Below the pieces are notes generated by a model, which had not been told where the DNA came from, ran no database searches, and saw only the letters and a list, made by a program, of their open reading frames with translations. A stretch of 64,000 nt of DNA from Brachybacterium ginsengisoli (lineage in GTDB: Bacteria > Actinomycetota > Actinomycetes > Actinomycetales > Dermabacteraceae): NCBI RefSeq assembly GCF_002407065.1, contig NZ_CP023564.1, forward strand, positions 3,782,001 through 3,846,000, given 5' to 3'. The position numbers and the translations under genes are program-made. Shown piece after piece: positions 33,920 through 42,023 of this stretch; position 1 is the first letter of the stretch, and each line of letters starts with the position of its first letter.

Positions 33920-35287
33920 ATGACGTCACCCACCACCCGGACACCCGCCGTGGACACGCCGAGCCCGGGGCGGCGCGGCTTCCTGCACCGCGGCATGCGC
34001 CTGCCGTTCATCCTGATCGTGACCTGCTTCGCCGCCTGGGGCGTGCTGAACAACATGACCGACCCGCTGGTCTCGGTGTTCAGCTCCGTCTTCTCCATGG
34101 GGGCGTTCCAGTCCTCGCTGGTGCAGTTCGCGTTCTACGGCGCCTACTGCGTGCTGGCGATCCCGGCCGCCTGGATCAACTCCCGCCCCGGCTACAAGGG
34201 CGGGGTGCTCATCGGCCTGCTGCTGGCCAGCTTCGGCGGGTTCCTGTTCTTCCCGGCCTCGCAGATCATGACCTACACGATGTTCCTCGCGGCCCTGTTC
34301 ACCCTGGCGGCGGGCCTGTCCATCCTGGAGACCAGCGCCAATCCCTATGTGATGGCCATGGGACCGGAGGCGACCGCCACGCGCCGCCTGAACGTCGCCC
34401 AGGCCTTCAACCCGGTGGGCTCGAACCTCGGCGTGCTCCTGGCGGCGATGCTCATCCTCCCCCGCGTGAACCCCTCGACCGCCGAGGAGCGCGCCGCCCT
34501 CTCCCAGGACGAGCTGGAGTCGATCCGCTCCTCCGAGCTGCAGGCCGTGATGGGGCCGTACATCGGCGTGGCGATGGCCCTGGTGCTCATCGCGATCGCG
34601 ATCGCGATGGTCCGCGTCCCGAAGAACCCGGCCGTCATGGCCGATGCCGAGCGCGGCGCGGAGCAGCGGATCGGCGCGCGCCTCTCCCGCCTGCTGCGGA
34701 ACCGCCGCTACTCCTTCGGCGTGGTCGCGCAGTTCTTCAACATCGCCGCGCAGATCTGCATCTGGACCTTCACCATCCACTACGTCACCGAGACCCTCGG
34801 GGTGGACGACACCCGGGCGGGCTACTGGCTGCAGGCCTCGCTGCTGGTCTTCCTGATCATGCGCTTCGTGATGGTCGCACTGATGGGCCGCTTCGACGCC
34901 CGGAAGCTGATGGTCCTGATGTGCACGCTCGGCACGGCGCTGTCCGTGCTGGCCGTGCTGAGCGGGAACATCGTGGGCGCCGTCGCGATCGTGCTGCTCA
35001 GCGGCTGCATCTCCCTGCTGTTCCCCACGATCTACGGCGTCGCCCTGGAGGGCCTGGGACAGGACACGAAGTACGGCGCGGCCGGCCTGATCATGGCGAT
35101 CGTGGGCGGGGCGGTCATGCCGCTGCTCCACGGCTGGGTGATCGACATCAGCTCCGCCCGGACCAGCTACCTGGTCGTGGCCGTCTGCTTCGCCGTGGTC
35201 GCCGCGTACGGGATCTACGTGCTGCGCACCCCGAGCCCCGCCGCCGCGGAGTCCGAGGCCGAGGCGGGAGCGGACACCGCCGCCTGA
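33920..35287 (+). CDS. fucP: L-fucose:proton symporter family MFS permease
   Basis: A 455-residue major facilitator with twelve helices, of the FucP/FHS family. The family hallmark is AAGLSILETSANPYVMAMGPE (its core, LSILETSANPYVMAMGPE, at about residues 134-151), along with FILIVTCFAAWGVLNNMTDPLV in TM1, which includes the acidic residue that couples proton movement, and LNVAQAFNPVGSNLG in TM5. ATG 33920 follows GAGGAA by 6 bases. The gene is divergent from the fucose operon and convergent with the IlvD-type dehydratase gene, whose stop is 9 bases away. L-fucose is the obvious substrate from context; relatives also carry glucose, galactose or acid sugars. Confidence 0.9.
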   Translation: MTSPTTRTPAVDTPSPGRRGFLHRGMRLPFILIVTCFAAWGVLNNMTDPLVSVFSSVFSMGAFQSSLVQFAFYGAYCVLAIPAAWINSRPGYKGGVLIGLLLASFGGFLFFPASQIMTYTMFLAALFTLAAGLSILETSANPYVMAMGPEATATRRLNVAQAFNPVGSNLGVLLAAMLILPRVNPSTAEERAALSQDELESIRSSELQAVMGPYIGVAMALVLIAIAIAMVRVPKNPAVMADAERGAEQRIGARLSRLLRNRRYSFGVVAQFFNIAAQICIWTFTIHYVTETLGVDDTRAGYWLQASLLVFLIMRFVMVALMGRFDARKLMVLMCTLGTALSVLAVLSGNIVGAVAIVLLSGCISLLFPTIYGVALEGLGQDTKYGAAGLIMAIVGGAVMPLLHGWVIDISSARTSYLVVAVCFAVVAAYGIYVLRTPSPAAAESEAEAGADTAA

Positions 35288-35296
35288 CCTGCGCGC

Positions 35297-37015
35297 TCAG
35301 TGGGACTCGCGGTGCACGTCCGGTCCGCTCGCGCCGGTGAGCACGTCGAGGTCCGCGCCGAGGCTCGCCGAGGTCACATGATCGATGTAGAGCCTCTGCC
35401 AGCCGCGGGCCGGGGTCGCGAACCCCTCGACGGTCGCGGCGTCCGGGGTGCGGGCGGCGAGCTCGGCCGGGTCCACCTCGACGTCCAGCCGACGCTGCTC
35501 CACGTCCAGCACGATCGTGTCGCCGGTGCGGACCTGGGCGAGCGGGCCCCCGTCGGCCGCCTCCGGCGAGACGTGCAGGACCACGGTCCCGTAGGCGGTG
35601 CCGCTCATGCGCCCGTCGCAGATCCGCACCATGTCGCGCACGCCGCGCTCGAGCAGCTTGCGGGGCAGGGGCATGTTCGCGACCTCCGGCATGCCCGGGT
35701 AGCCCTTGGGGCCGCAGCCGCGCAGGATCAGCACGGTGTCCTCGTCGACCTCGAGCTCGGGGTCGTCGATCCGGGAGCGGAAGTCCTCGATCGAGTCGAA
35801 GACCAGCGCGGGGCCCCGGTGCTGGAGCAGGGCGGGGGTCGCCGCCGCGGGCTTCACGATCGCGCCCTCCGGGGCGAGGCTGCCGCGGAGCACCGCGATG
35901 CCGGCTTTCTCCTGCAGCGGGGTCTCGCGGGCGGAGATGACGTCGGCGTCCCAGATCCGGGCCTCGTCGAGGTGGTCCGCGAGCGGTCGGCCGGAGACGG
36001 TGATCGCCTCGGGGTCCAGCAGCTCCCGCACCTCCCGCAGCACGGCGAGGAAGCCGCCGGCGCGGAAGAGGTCGTCCATCAGGTGCTTCCCGGAGGGCTG
36101 GAGGTTCACCAGCAGGGGGACGTCCGCCCCGGTGCGGTCGAAGTCGTCGATCGAGATGTCCAGGCCCAGTCGGCCGGCGATCGCCAGCAGGTGCACCACG
36201 GCGTTGGTGGAGCCGCCGATCGCGGCGAGGGCCACGATGGCGTTGCGGACGCTGCCCTCGGTGATGACCTTCTGCGGGGTGAGCCCCTCGGCGACCATCT
36301 CCACGATCCTCCGGCCGCTCGCATGGGCGCCCTCGAGCAGGCGCGCGTCGGGGGCGGGCGTTCCGGCCAGGCCGGGCAGGACCATGCCGAGCGCCTCGGC
36401 GACCAGGCCCATCGTCGACGCGGTGCCCATGGTGTTGCAGTGGCCCTTGGAGCGGATCATCGAGGACTCGGAGGCCAGGAAGTCCTTCTCGGTGAGGTCG
36501 CCGCCGCGCACGTCCTCGCTGAGCTTCCACACGTCGGTGCCGCAGCCCAGCGGCGTGCCACGGAAGGTGCCCGAGAGCATCGGCCCGCCGGGCACCACCA
36601 GGGCCGGCAGGCCCACGGAGGCGGCGGCCATGAGCAGCGCGGGGACGGTCTTGTCGCAGCCGCCGAGCAGCACCACGGCGTCGAGGGGGTTGGCGCGGAA
36701 CATCTCCTCCATCTGCATCGCGGCGAGGTTCCGCCAGAGCATGGCGGTGGGGCGCACCAGGGTCTCGCCGAGGCCCATCACGGGCAGCTCCAGCGGGATG
36801 CCGCCGGCCTCGTAGATGCCGTCGGAGACCGATCGGGCCACCTCGCCGAGGTGCATGTTGCAGGGCACCAGGGCGCTGGCGGTGTTGGCGATCGCGATGT
36901 GGGGGCGGGTGCCGTCGAAGGCGGAGGCGGGCAGTCCGCGCCGCATCCAGGCCCGGTGGATGTAGGCGTTGCGGTCATCGCCCACGTACCAGTCGGCACT
37001 GCGCAGCTCGTTCAT
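35297..37015 (-). CDS. IlvD/Edd-family sugar-acid dehydratase
   Basis: A 572-residue iron-sulfur dehydratase. Cluster ligands are visible in ALVPCNMHLGEVA, LLGGCDKTVPALLMAA and SKGHCNTMGTASTM; the C-terminal lobe shows GCGPKGYPGMPEVANM and CDGRMSGTAYGTVVLHVSPEAA, whose core CDGRMSGTAYGT is strongly conserved. The WMRRGLPASAF opening resembles the L-arabinonate, D-xylonate and galactonate dehydratase subgroup rather than true IlvD, which would have a different N-terminal segment. Probable reaction: sugar acid to 2-keto-3-deoxy acid. ATG 37013-37015 with GAGAGGACCC upstream. Its promoter region has a GGT-N3-ACC dyad at 37115-37123. The exact sugar acid cannot be fixed from sequence. Confidence 0.88.
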   Translation of the reverse strand: MNELRSADWYVGDDRNAYIHRAWMRRGLPASAFDGTRPHIAIANTASALVPCNMHLGEVARSVSDGIYEAGGIPLELPVMGLGETLVRPTAMLWRNLAAMQMEEMFRANPLDAVVLLGGCDKTVPALLMAAASVGLPALVVPGGPMLSGTFRGTPLGCGTDVWKLSEDVRGGDLTEKDFLASESSMIRSKGHCNTMGTASTMGLVAEALGMVLPGLAGTPAPDARLLEGAHASGRRIVEMVAEGLTPQKVITEGSVRNAIVALAAIGGSTNAVVHLLAIAGRLGLDISIDDFDRTGADVPLLVNLQPSGKHLMDDLFRAGGFLAVLREVRELLDPEAITVSGRPLADHLDEARIWDADVISARETPLQEKAGIAVLRGSLAPEGAIVKPAAATPALLQHRGPALVFDSIEDFRSRIDDPELEVDEDTVLILRGCGPKGYPGMPEVANMPLPRKLLERGVRDMVRICDGRMSGTAYGTVVLHVSPEAADGGPLAQVRTGDTIVLDVEQRRLDVEVDPAELAARTPDAATVEGFATPARGWQRLYIDHVTSASLGADLDVLTGASGPDVHRESH

Positions 37016-37114
37016 CGTCGGGTCCTCTCCGGGGTCCGGTCCGGTCGCCGGGGGCGCCGACGGGGCAGCTCCCGGAGCAGGAGGGACGCGACGGCGCGGC
37101 GACATCGCGTCAAA

Positions 37115-37123
37115 GGTAACACC
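37115..37123. promoter_or_regulatory. Candidate FadR-family operator before the IlvD-type dehydratase
   Basis: GGTAACACC (GGTGTTACC on the gene strand, within TTGGTGTTACCTT) fits the GT-N3-AC core common to FCD-type GntR regulators. It is 100 bases upstream of the dehydratase start and 105 bases downstream of the regulator gene at 37228. Confidence 0.4.
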
Positions 37124-37163
37124 AATGATGCGGCGGGCGCTGGGCCGACGACGGCGGAGGGAT

Positions 37164-37203
37164 CCGTCGGCCGACGGGCGGACGTCGGCCCGGCGGCCGA
37201 CGG
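37164..37203 (-). terminator. Hairpin after the 37228 regulator
   Basis: CCGTCGGCC (37164-37172) pairs with GGCCGACGG (37195-37203), with further GC pairing possible in the loop. Located 25 bases past the stop of the minus-strand regulator gene. The same stem sequence recurs at 39097 and 43952. Confidence 0.55.
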
Positions 37204-37227
37204 GCCAGAGTCCGACGACCGGGCGGC

Positions 37228-37941
37228 TCAGTCCTCCGGCGAGCCCTCGTGCCCGGCGACCTCGCGCAGCACGTCGCCGGCGATGGCGCGGGCCATGGCC
37301 TCGGCCTCCTCGGCACGTCCCTCGGCGACCGCGCGGGCGAGCTCGCGGTGATGATCGAGCGAGCGGGGGGTGGGCCAGGCGGGGTTGCGGCCCAGGCGGG
37401 CCCGGCCGCGGAGCACCTCGGAGATCGAGGGCTCGAGGGCCGCGAACATCTCGTTCCCGCTGGCCCGCAGGAGCTGGGCGTGGAAGGCGACGTCCGCCTC
37501 GATGTACGCCTCGGTCGCTCCCTCGCCCCGCTCGCCGAGGGCCTGCAGGCGCTCGGCGGCCTCGAGCAGCGGCCCGGCCGCGTCCCCGCCGCGGCGCGCG
37601 GCGGCGGCGCGGGCGGCGTTCGGCTCGATCGCGCGGCGCAGCTGGGTGAGGCTGCGCAGCTGCTCCTCGCGCGCCCCGGATCCCAGCCGCCAGGCGATGA
37701 CCTGCGGCGAGAGCACGGACCAGGCCTCCGGCGGCTGCACCACCACGCCCACGCGCCGCTTCGAGACGACCAGCCCCAGGGACTCCAGCACCCGCACCGC
37801 CTCGCGCAGCACGGTGCGCGAGCGGGAGAAGCGCTCCTCGAGGCCGGCGAGGGTCAGCACGTGCCCGGCGGGCACCACCCCGCCGACGATCTCCTCGCCC
37901 AGGGCGCGCGCCACCTCGCTGTGCAGGACGGGTGCGGGCAC
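37228..37941 (-). CDS. FadR-type GntR regulator (FCD domain)
   Basis: A 237-residue regulator with a winged helix (about 5-70; LHSEVARALGEEIVGGVVPA, RSRTVLREAVRVLESLGLVVSK with YKR-like KRRVGVVVQP) and an FCD domain (90-230; QLRRAIEPNAARAAA; DVAFHAQLLRASGNEMF with metal-type Asp and His; DHHRELARAVAEG). It resembles regulators of gluconate, galactonate and related acid-sugar genes. Start is GTG 37939-37941, 4 bases after GGAGGTC. The gene lies between the dehydratase and two hydroxyacid dehydrogenases on the same strand. Likely targets: the neighbouring dehydratase (site at 37115) or the ATCCTATTGGAT sites at 40153 and 40323. Confidence 0.88.
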   Translation of the reverse strand: MPAPVLHSEVARALGEEIVGGVVPAGHVLTLAGLEERFSRSRTVLREAVRVLESLGLVVSKRRVGVVVQPPEAWSVLSPQVIAWRLGSGAREEQLRSLTQLRRAIEPNAARAAAARRGGDAAGPLLEAAERLQALGERGEGATEAYIEADVAFHAQLLRASGNEMFAALEPSISEVLRGRARLGRNPAWPTPRSLDHHRELARAVAEGRAEEAEAMARAIAGDVLREVAGHEGSPED

Positions 37942-38019
37942 GGGACCTCCGAGGTGGGGCGGAATGGGCGGAGCGGGACGGACGGGACGGGCGGGACAGG
38001 GAAGGTTCCGGCCAGTCTG

Positions 38020-38934
38020 TCACTCGTCCAGGTAGAGCTCCTGCACGGCGGCGTGGTCGAGCTGACCGCCGCCGCGCTCGACCACCTCGGTGTACGCCGC
38101 GAGCAGCACAGGGGTCAGGCGTCCCGTCACCCCGGCCTGCTCGAGCGCCGCGGTCGCGTAGCGGAGGTCCTTGACCTGGTTGTCGGTGCTGCCGCCGAGG
38201 GCGTAGTCGCGCTCGAGCAGCTTGTCCCGCTTCTGGGTGAGCACCTCGCTCGCGGCGAGACCGCCGGCCAGCACCTCCGTGAGCCCCTCCGCGTCGATCC
38301 CGCCGGCGCGAGCCAGGCCGTACGCCTCGGCGAGGGCAGCGAGGGTCCCGGCCACCACCACCTGGTTGCAGAGCTTCGCCAGGGAGCCGGCGCCCAGCGG
38401 GCCGAGGTGAGTGAGGGTGCCGCCGATGGTCTCCAGCACGGGCCGGGCCCGTGCCACGTCCTCCTCGGCGCCGCCCACCATCAGGCTCAGGGTCCCGGCG
38501 ACCGCGCCCGCCACCCCGCCGGACATCGGGGCATCCAGCACCCGCACCCCGCGCGGGGCGAGCTCCTCGGCGAGCGCACGCACCTGCTCCGGGCTGGTGG
38601 TGGAGGTGATCACGAGCAGCGAGCCGGCCGCCTCGAACGCGGCGAGCGCCGCCTCGTCGAGGATCTCGCGCAGCTGGGGCACGTCGGGCAGCACGGCGAG
38701 CACGACGTCGGCCGCGGCGTCGGCGACGGTGGTGGCGACCCGTGCACCGTCGGCCGCGAAGGCCTCGGCCCGCGAGCGGGTGCGGTTCCAGACCGTGGTG
38801 GGGCGCCCGGAGGCGAGGAGGTTCCGGGCGATCGGAGCGCCCATCGGGCCCAGTCCCAGCACGGAGACGGTCGGGGCGCCGGGGTCGGCGGCCGACGTGC
38901 CAGGGGGCGGAACGGCGGATTCGTGGGACGGCAT
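38020..38934 (-). CDS. Beta-hydroxyacid dehydrogenase (3-hydroxyisobutyrate dehydrogenase family)
   Basis: A 304-residue NAD(P)-dependent dehydrogenase, with about 20 polar residues before the Rossmann motif VLGLGPMGAPIARNLLASG. The substrate loop VLDAPMSGGVAGAVAGTLSL contains the family signature DAPMSGG, and the catalytic Lys is in GSLAKLCNQVVVAG. The relatives include tartronate semialdehyde, glucuronate-derived and threonate dehydrogenases, so a short hydroxy-acid derived from sugar acids is likely. Start ATG 38932-38934 after GGGAGAG. Upstream is a 15-bp tandem repeat in the short gap to the next gene. With the dehydratase and regulator it probably forms one transcription unit. Confidence 0.88.
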   Translation of the reverse strand: MPSHESAVPPPGTSAADPGAPTVSVLGLGPMGAPIARNLLASGRPTTVWNRTRSRAEAFAADGARVATTVADAAADVVLAVLPDVPQLREILDEAALAAFEAAGSLLVITSTTSPEQVRALAEELAPRGVRVLDAPMSGGVAGAVAGTLSLMVGGAEEDVARARPVLETIGGTLTHLGPLGAGSLAKLCNQVVVAGTLAALAEAYGLARAGGIDAEGLTEVLAGGLAASEVLTQKRDKLLERDYALGGSTDNQVKDLRYATAALEQAGVTGRLTPVLLAAYTEVVERGGGQLDHAAVQELYLDE

Positions 38935-38946
38935 GCGGGCTCTCCC

Positions 38947-39021
38947 GGGTCTTCTCGGATCGGGTCTTCTCGGATCGAGGCTGGTCGGATCGGGGCTGGT
39001 CGGAGCGTGGCTGGTCGGCGG
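38947..39021. repeat. Five 15-bp tandem units upstream of the beta-hydroxyacid dehydrogenase
   Basis: Units begin at 38947, 38962, 38977, 38992 and 39007. The first two are GGGTCTTCTCGGATC; the last three drift to the GGGGCTGGTCGGAGC type. The array fills the leader of the gene starting at 38934, 12 bases upstream of the ATG, so copy number would set leader length. Confidence 0.92.
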
Positions 39022-39096
39022 CGGGGCTCTCCGTCGCGGGGCTCGACGCGCCGGCGACCAGTCTCCCGCACGCCTCCCGCATCCGCTGAGCCGCAC

Positions 39097-39131
39097 GGCG
39101 GCCGACGGGGATGCGCGCCCCGTCGGCCGCC
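39097..39131 (-). terminator. Perfect 14-bp hairpin after the 2-hydroxyacid dehydrogenase
   Basis: GGCGGCCGACGGGG (39097-39110) and CCCCGTCGGCCGCC (39118-39131) flank a 7-nt loop, starting 6 bases after the stop at 39137. It contains the recurrent CGTCGGCC stem motif. Confidence 0.75.
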
Positions 39132-39136
39132 TGCGC

Positions 39137-40105
39137 TCAGGCGCGGTCCAGCACCTCGGGGTTGAGGATGTCGCGCGGCCGCTCGCCGCGGATCACCGCG
39201 GCCACGGCCTCCGTGACGCGGCGCTTGAGCTCCGAGTAGGACTCCTCGCTGTACCAGGAGGCGTGCGGGGTGAGCACGGCGCCGGGGCAGTCCATCAGCG
39301 GGCTGTCCAGGCCCAGCGGCTCCTGCTCGAAGACGTCCAGGCCCGCGCCCTGGAGGCGCCCGTCCTGGAGGGCGCGCGCCACGGCCTCCGTGTCCACCAC
39401 TCCGCCGCGGCAGGTGTTGATCAGCATCGCGCCGGGCTTCATCCGCGCGAGCGTCTCCTCGCCGATGAGATGGCGGGTGGACTCCAGCAGGGGCACGTGC
39501 AGGCTGATCACGTCGCAGGTGGAGAGCAAGATCTCGAAGTCGACCACCTCGATGTCGTCGGCCGTGCGGCTGCCGATCTCGAGCTGGGGGTCGCTGCCGA
39601 TGACGGTGAAGCCGAGCGCCTGGGCCTTCCGGGCGGTGGCCGCGCCGATCCGGCCGAGGCCCACCACCCCGAAGCGCAGGGTGGAGATGCGGTGCAGAGG
39701 CTTGACCGGCACGAGCCCGTACTCGCCGGCGCGCACGAGGCGGTCCAGGCGGGCGGTGCCGCGCACCACGGACAGGGTCAGGGCGATGGCGTGGTCGCTG
39801 ACGTCCTGCACGCCGTAGTCGGGGACGTTGCACACGGCGATGCCGCGGGCGGTGGCCGCCTCGACGTCCACGGTGTCGACCCCCACGCCGTAGCGGCCGA
39901 TGGCGCGCAGGTCCGGCAGGGCGTCGAGCACCGCGGCGGTGATCGGGGCGTACTGGACGAGGATCGCGTCGGCGCCGCGCGCGGCCTCGATGGTCTGCTG
40001 CTCGTCCGACGCCTGGGACCGGCTGAGCTCGATCCCGAAGCGTTCGGCGACCTTGTGCTCCTCCTCGAAGCTCTCGTTGTCGCTGTCGACGATGGCGATC
40101 TTCAT
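39137..40105 (-). CDS. D-2-hydroxyacid dehydrogenase, CtBP-like branch
   Basis: A 322-residue NAD-dependent 2-hydroxyacid dehydrogenase. The NAD motif is FGVVGLGRIGAATARKAQAL (about 145-164) and the catalytic Arg, Glu and His are in NTCRGGVVDTEAVA, VFEQEPLGLDS and LTPHASWYSEESYSELKRR (H in TPHASW), respectively. This branch, close to C-terminal binding protein, often sits in sugar-acid gene sets and reduces 2-keto acids or oxidises their hydroxy forms. ATG 40103-40105 follows GAAGGGGAG. A palindrome ATCCTATTGGAT (40153-40164) overlaps a TAGGAT -10-like box 48 bases upstream and links the gene to a wider regulon. Confidence 0.9.
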   Translation of the reverse strand: MKIAIVDSDNESFEEEHKVAERFGIELSRSQASDEQQTIEAARGADAILVQYAPITAAVLDALPDLRAIGRYGVGVDTVDVEAATARGIAVCNVPDYGVQDVSDHAIALTLSVVRGTARLDRLVRAGEYGLVPVKPLHRISTLRFGVVGLGRIGAATARKAQALGFTVIGSDPQLEIGSRTADDIEVVDFEILLSTCDVISLHVPLLESTRHLIGEETLARMKPGAMLINTCRGGVVDTEAVARALQDGRLQGAGLDVFEQEPLGLDSPLMDCPGAVLTPHASWYSEESYSELKRRVTEAVAAVIRGERPRDILNPEVLDRA

Positions 40106-40152
40106 CGATCTCCCCTTCTCCTCGGCGTGATGCATCGGCAGGTTGCCGCGCC

Positions 40153-40164
40153 ATCCTATTGGAT
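40153..40164. promoter_or_regulatory. Shared palindromic site 1 (hydroxyacid dehydrogenase side)
   Basis: ATCCTATTGGAT, identical over all 12 bases to the site at 58599. On the gene strand it reads ATCCAATAGGAT and so contains TAGGAT, a good actinobacterial -10 box, 48 bases before the ATG at 40105. Confidence 0.6.
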
Positions 40165-40322
40165 TCACGGCCGACGGAAGCAGGCTCTCACGAGGCGGCC
40201 TGCGACCCGCGCGGACCGTGCCGCACCCGCTTCTGCCGAGGACACGGACGCCTACCGGCATGCCGGCGTCGACCTGTCGCCCTCCCGGGGTCGAGCCGTC
40301 GGCCTCCTGGCAGGACACGCCG

Positions 40323-40334
40323 ATCCTGTAGGAA
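40323..40334. promoter_or_regulatory. Shared palindromic site 4 (Nramp-fold transporter side)
   Basis: ATCCTGTAGGAA differs from the site at 60549 by one base. It ends 4 bases before the candidate -35 box TTGACG of the transporter gene. Confidence 0.5.
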
Positions 40335-40338
40335 CTGC

Positions 40339-40368
40339 TTGACGGAGCGAGTGCCCAGTGCTTACTGT
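40339..40368 (+). promoter_or_regulatory. Candidate promoter of the Nramp-fold transporter gene
   Basis: TTGACG (40339-40344) and TACTGT (40363-40368) are separated by 18 bases, giving a leader of about 165 bases. The -35 box is near consensus; the -10 box keeps only TA and the final T. Confidence 0.4.
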
Positions 40369-40541
40369 TCCGATCCGAGCGTGACGTGGGTCTCGCCCGC
40401 CGACGGGCAACGCAGCCCTCGGTCCCCGATCCAGCCGGACCCCACCGTCCAATCCTCCGGACCCACCCACGCACGCACCGTCGGCCGCTCCCCCGCGACC
40501 GCACGGAGATCCACGCTCGGCCCAAAGGAGGACCAGCAGAC

Positions 40542-42023
40542 ATGACGACGTCACAGCCTGAGAAGCTCGGTCTCGGGGAGCTCCGCTTCCCCGAGGCGGA
40601 CCCACGACTGAAGAAATGGAGCTTCGGGAACCTGCTGGCCTTCACCGGCCCCGGCATGATCCTGGCCTCCGTCACCATCGGCAACGGAGAGGTCTTCTCC
40701 GCCTCGCGCGGCGGCGCCGTCTTCGGGGCCGCGATCCTGTGGACCTTCGTGCTCTGCGCGATCATGAAGGCGTCGATCGTCTACTCCGGCGCCCGCTACA
40801 TCACCCTCACCGGCGAGCACCCGTTCCAGCGCTGGGCCCAGATCATCCCCGGCCCCCGCAACTGGCTCGCCCTGATGCTCGGCGTGCTCGCCGTGATCTG
40901 CTTCCCCTCCTGGGCGGTGGCGTTCATGCAGGGCCTCGGCCAGTGGTCGAACTGGACCTTCCACACGGACATCAACCCGCAGATCTGGGGCCTGTTCTGG
41001 GGCCTGGTCGCCTTCGGCACCGTGTTCCTGCGCAGCTTCAAGATCGTGGAGAACTTCCAGACCGTCGTCGTCGGCCTGATGATCCTGTTCTCCTTCGTGG
41101 CGCTGTTCGTCTCGAACCCGCCGTGGATCGACGCCCTCAAGGGCCTGGTCCCCAACGTCCCCAGCGGCTACCCGGACTGGGTGCAGGCGGACTACCCCGA
41201 CGTCGCCTCGCGGCCGATCCCGCTGGAGATCATCGCCTACCTCGGCGCCCTCGGCGGCGGCACCTACGACTACATCGGCTACGTGGGCACCCTGCGCGCC
41301 AAGCGCTGGGGCATGCTCGGCGCCCCGAACCACGCCGAGCTCGAGGAGAAGCTCAACCGCCTGGACACCGATCAGGCGCAGATCCCGCTGGCCACCGACG
41401 CCGACAACGTCGACAACGGCCGCGCCTGGCTGCGCGCCGTGAAGCTCGACATCCTCGCCTCCTTCGTCTCCGTGAGCATCCTGGCGATCACCTTCGTGCT
41501 GCTGGGCGACGTGATCCTGGGCAGCGGCGCCGCCCAGGAGGTCCCCGAGGACACGAACATCCTCACCAGCCAGGCGCAGTTCTTCTCCGTGATCAGCCCG
41601 GTGCTGGTGTACCTGTACCAGCTCGCGATCTGGGCGGCGTTCTTCGGCTCCCTGCAGGCGCTGTCGACCATCTACCCGTACACGGTGCGCGAGGCCTTCG
41701 CCCCGACCTTCCCGTCGTTCCGCAACGAGGCCAACTTCCAGAAGCTCCGCATCTGGGTGAACGTGTACACCTTCGGCGGCGCGCTGGTGCTGCTGTTCAC
41801 CGGCGTCAGCTACACCACCGTGATCTCCTTCGCGGGTGTGCTCGGCGGCGTGCTCTCGCTCGGCATCTGGGGCTTCGCCCAGCTGTGGACCGAGCACAAG
41901 GTCCTGCCCGCACCGTTCCGCATGCGCAGGTGGGTGCAGGTGGTGGTGCTGATCAGCTCGACCTTCCTCACCGTCGCCGGTGTGCTCGCCCTGATCCAGT
42001 TCTTCATGGACCTGCTCGGATGA
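40542..42023 (+). CDS. Nramp-related transporter lacking the canonical metal-binding motifs
   Basis: A 493-residue integral membrane protein with about eleven helices and the overall Nramp (SLC11, LeuT-fold) pattern. TM1 reads FTGPGMILASVTIGNGEVFS: the GPG start is typical, but the metal-binding DPGN is replaced by IGNG. In the TM6 region the MPH motif is replaced by GGGTYDYIGYVGT. A long cytosolic loop (about 270-315, containing RAKRWGMLGAPNHAELEEK) is also non-canonical. Mn2+ transport is therefore doubtful, and another substrate, possibly an organic acid or a metal-acid complex, should be considered. ATG 40542 is fixed by AAAGGAGG. It overlaps the following gene by four bases. Confidence 0.82.
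   Translation: MTTSQPEKLGLGELRFPEADPRLKKWSFGNLLAFTGPGMILASVTIGNGEVFSASRGGAVFGAAILWTFVLCAIMKASIVYSGARYITLTGEHPFQRWAQIIPGPRNWLALMLGVLAVICFPSWAVAFMQGLGQWSNWTFHTDINPQIWGLFWGLVAFGTVFLRSFKIVENFQTVVVGLMILFSFVALFVSNPPWIDALKGLVPNVPSGYPDWVQADYPDVASRPIPLEIIAYLGALGGGTYDYIGYVGTLRAKRWGMLGAPNHAELEEKLNRLDTDQAQIPLATDADNVDNGRAWLRAVKLDILASFVSVSILAITFVLLGDVILGSGAAQEVPEDTNILTSQAQFFSVISPVLVYLYQLAIWAAFFGSLQALSTIYPYTVREAFAPTFPSFRNEANFQKLRIWVNVYTFGGALVLLFTGVSYTTVISFAGVLGGVLSLGIWGFAQLWTEHKVLPAPFRMRRWVQVVVLISSTFLTVAGVLALIQFFMDLLG

Larger units (their letters stand above)
40106..40541. other. 436-bp divergent control region with two shared palindromes
   Basis: Lies between the minus-strand hydroxyacid dehydrogenase and the plus-strand Nramp-fold transporter. 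It contains ATCCTATTGGAT at 40153, ATCCTGTAGGAA at 40323 and a candidate promoter at 40339-40368; the remaining about 170 bases before the transporter start hold no clear motif except the ribosome site AAAGGAGG (40524-40531). Confidence 0.65.

Noticed and set aside
35297..39082. A 1261-codon open frame covering dehydratase, regulator and dehydrogenase genes
   Set aside because: Only the part below 37015 has family character. The rest is an off-frame reading of two other minus-strand genes and of the 15-bp repeat, typical of very high GC DNA.
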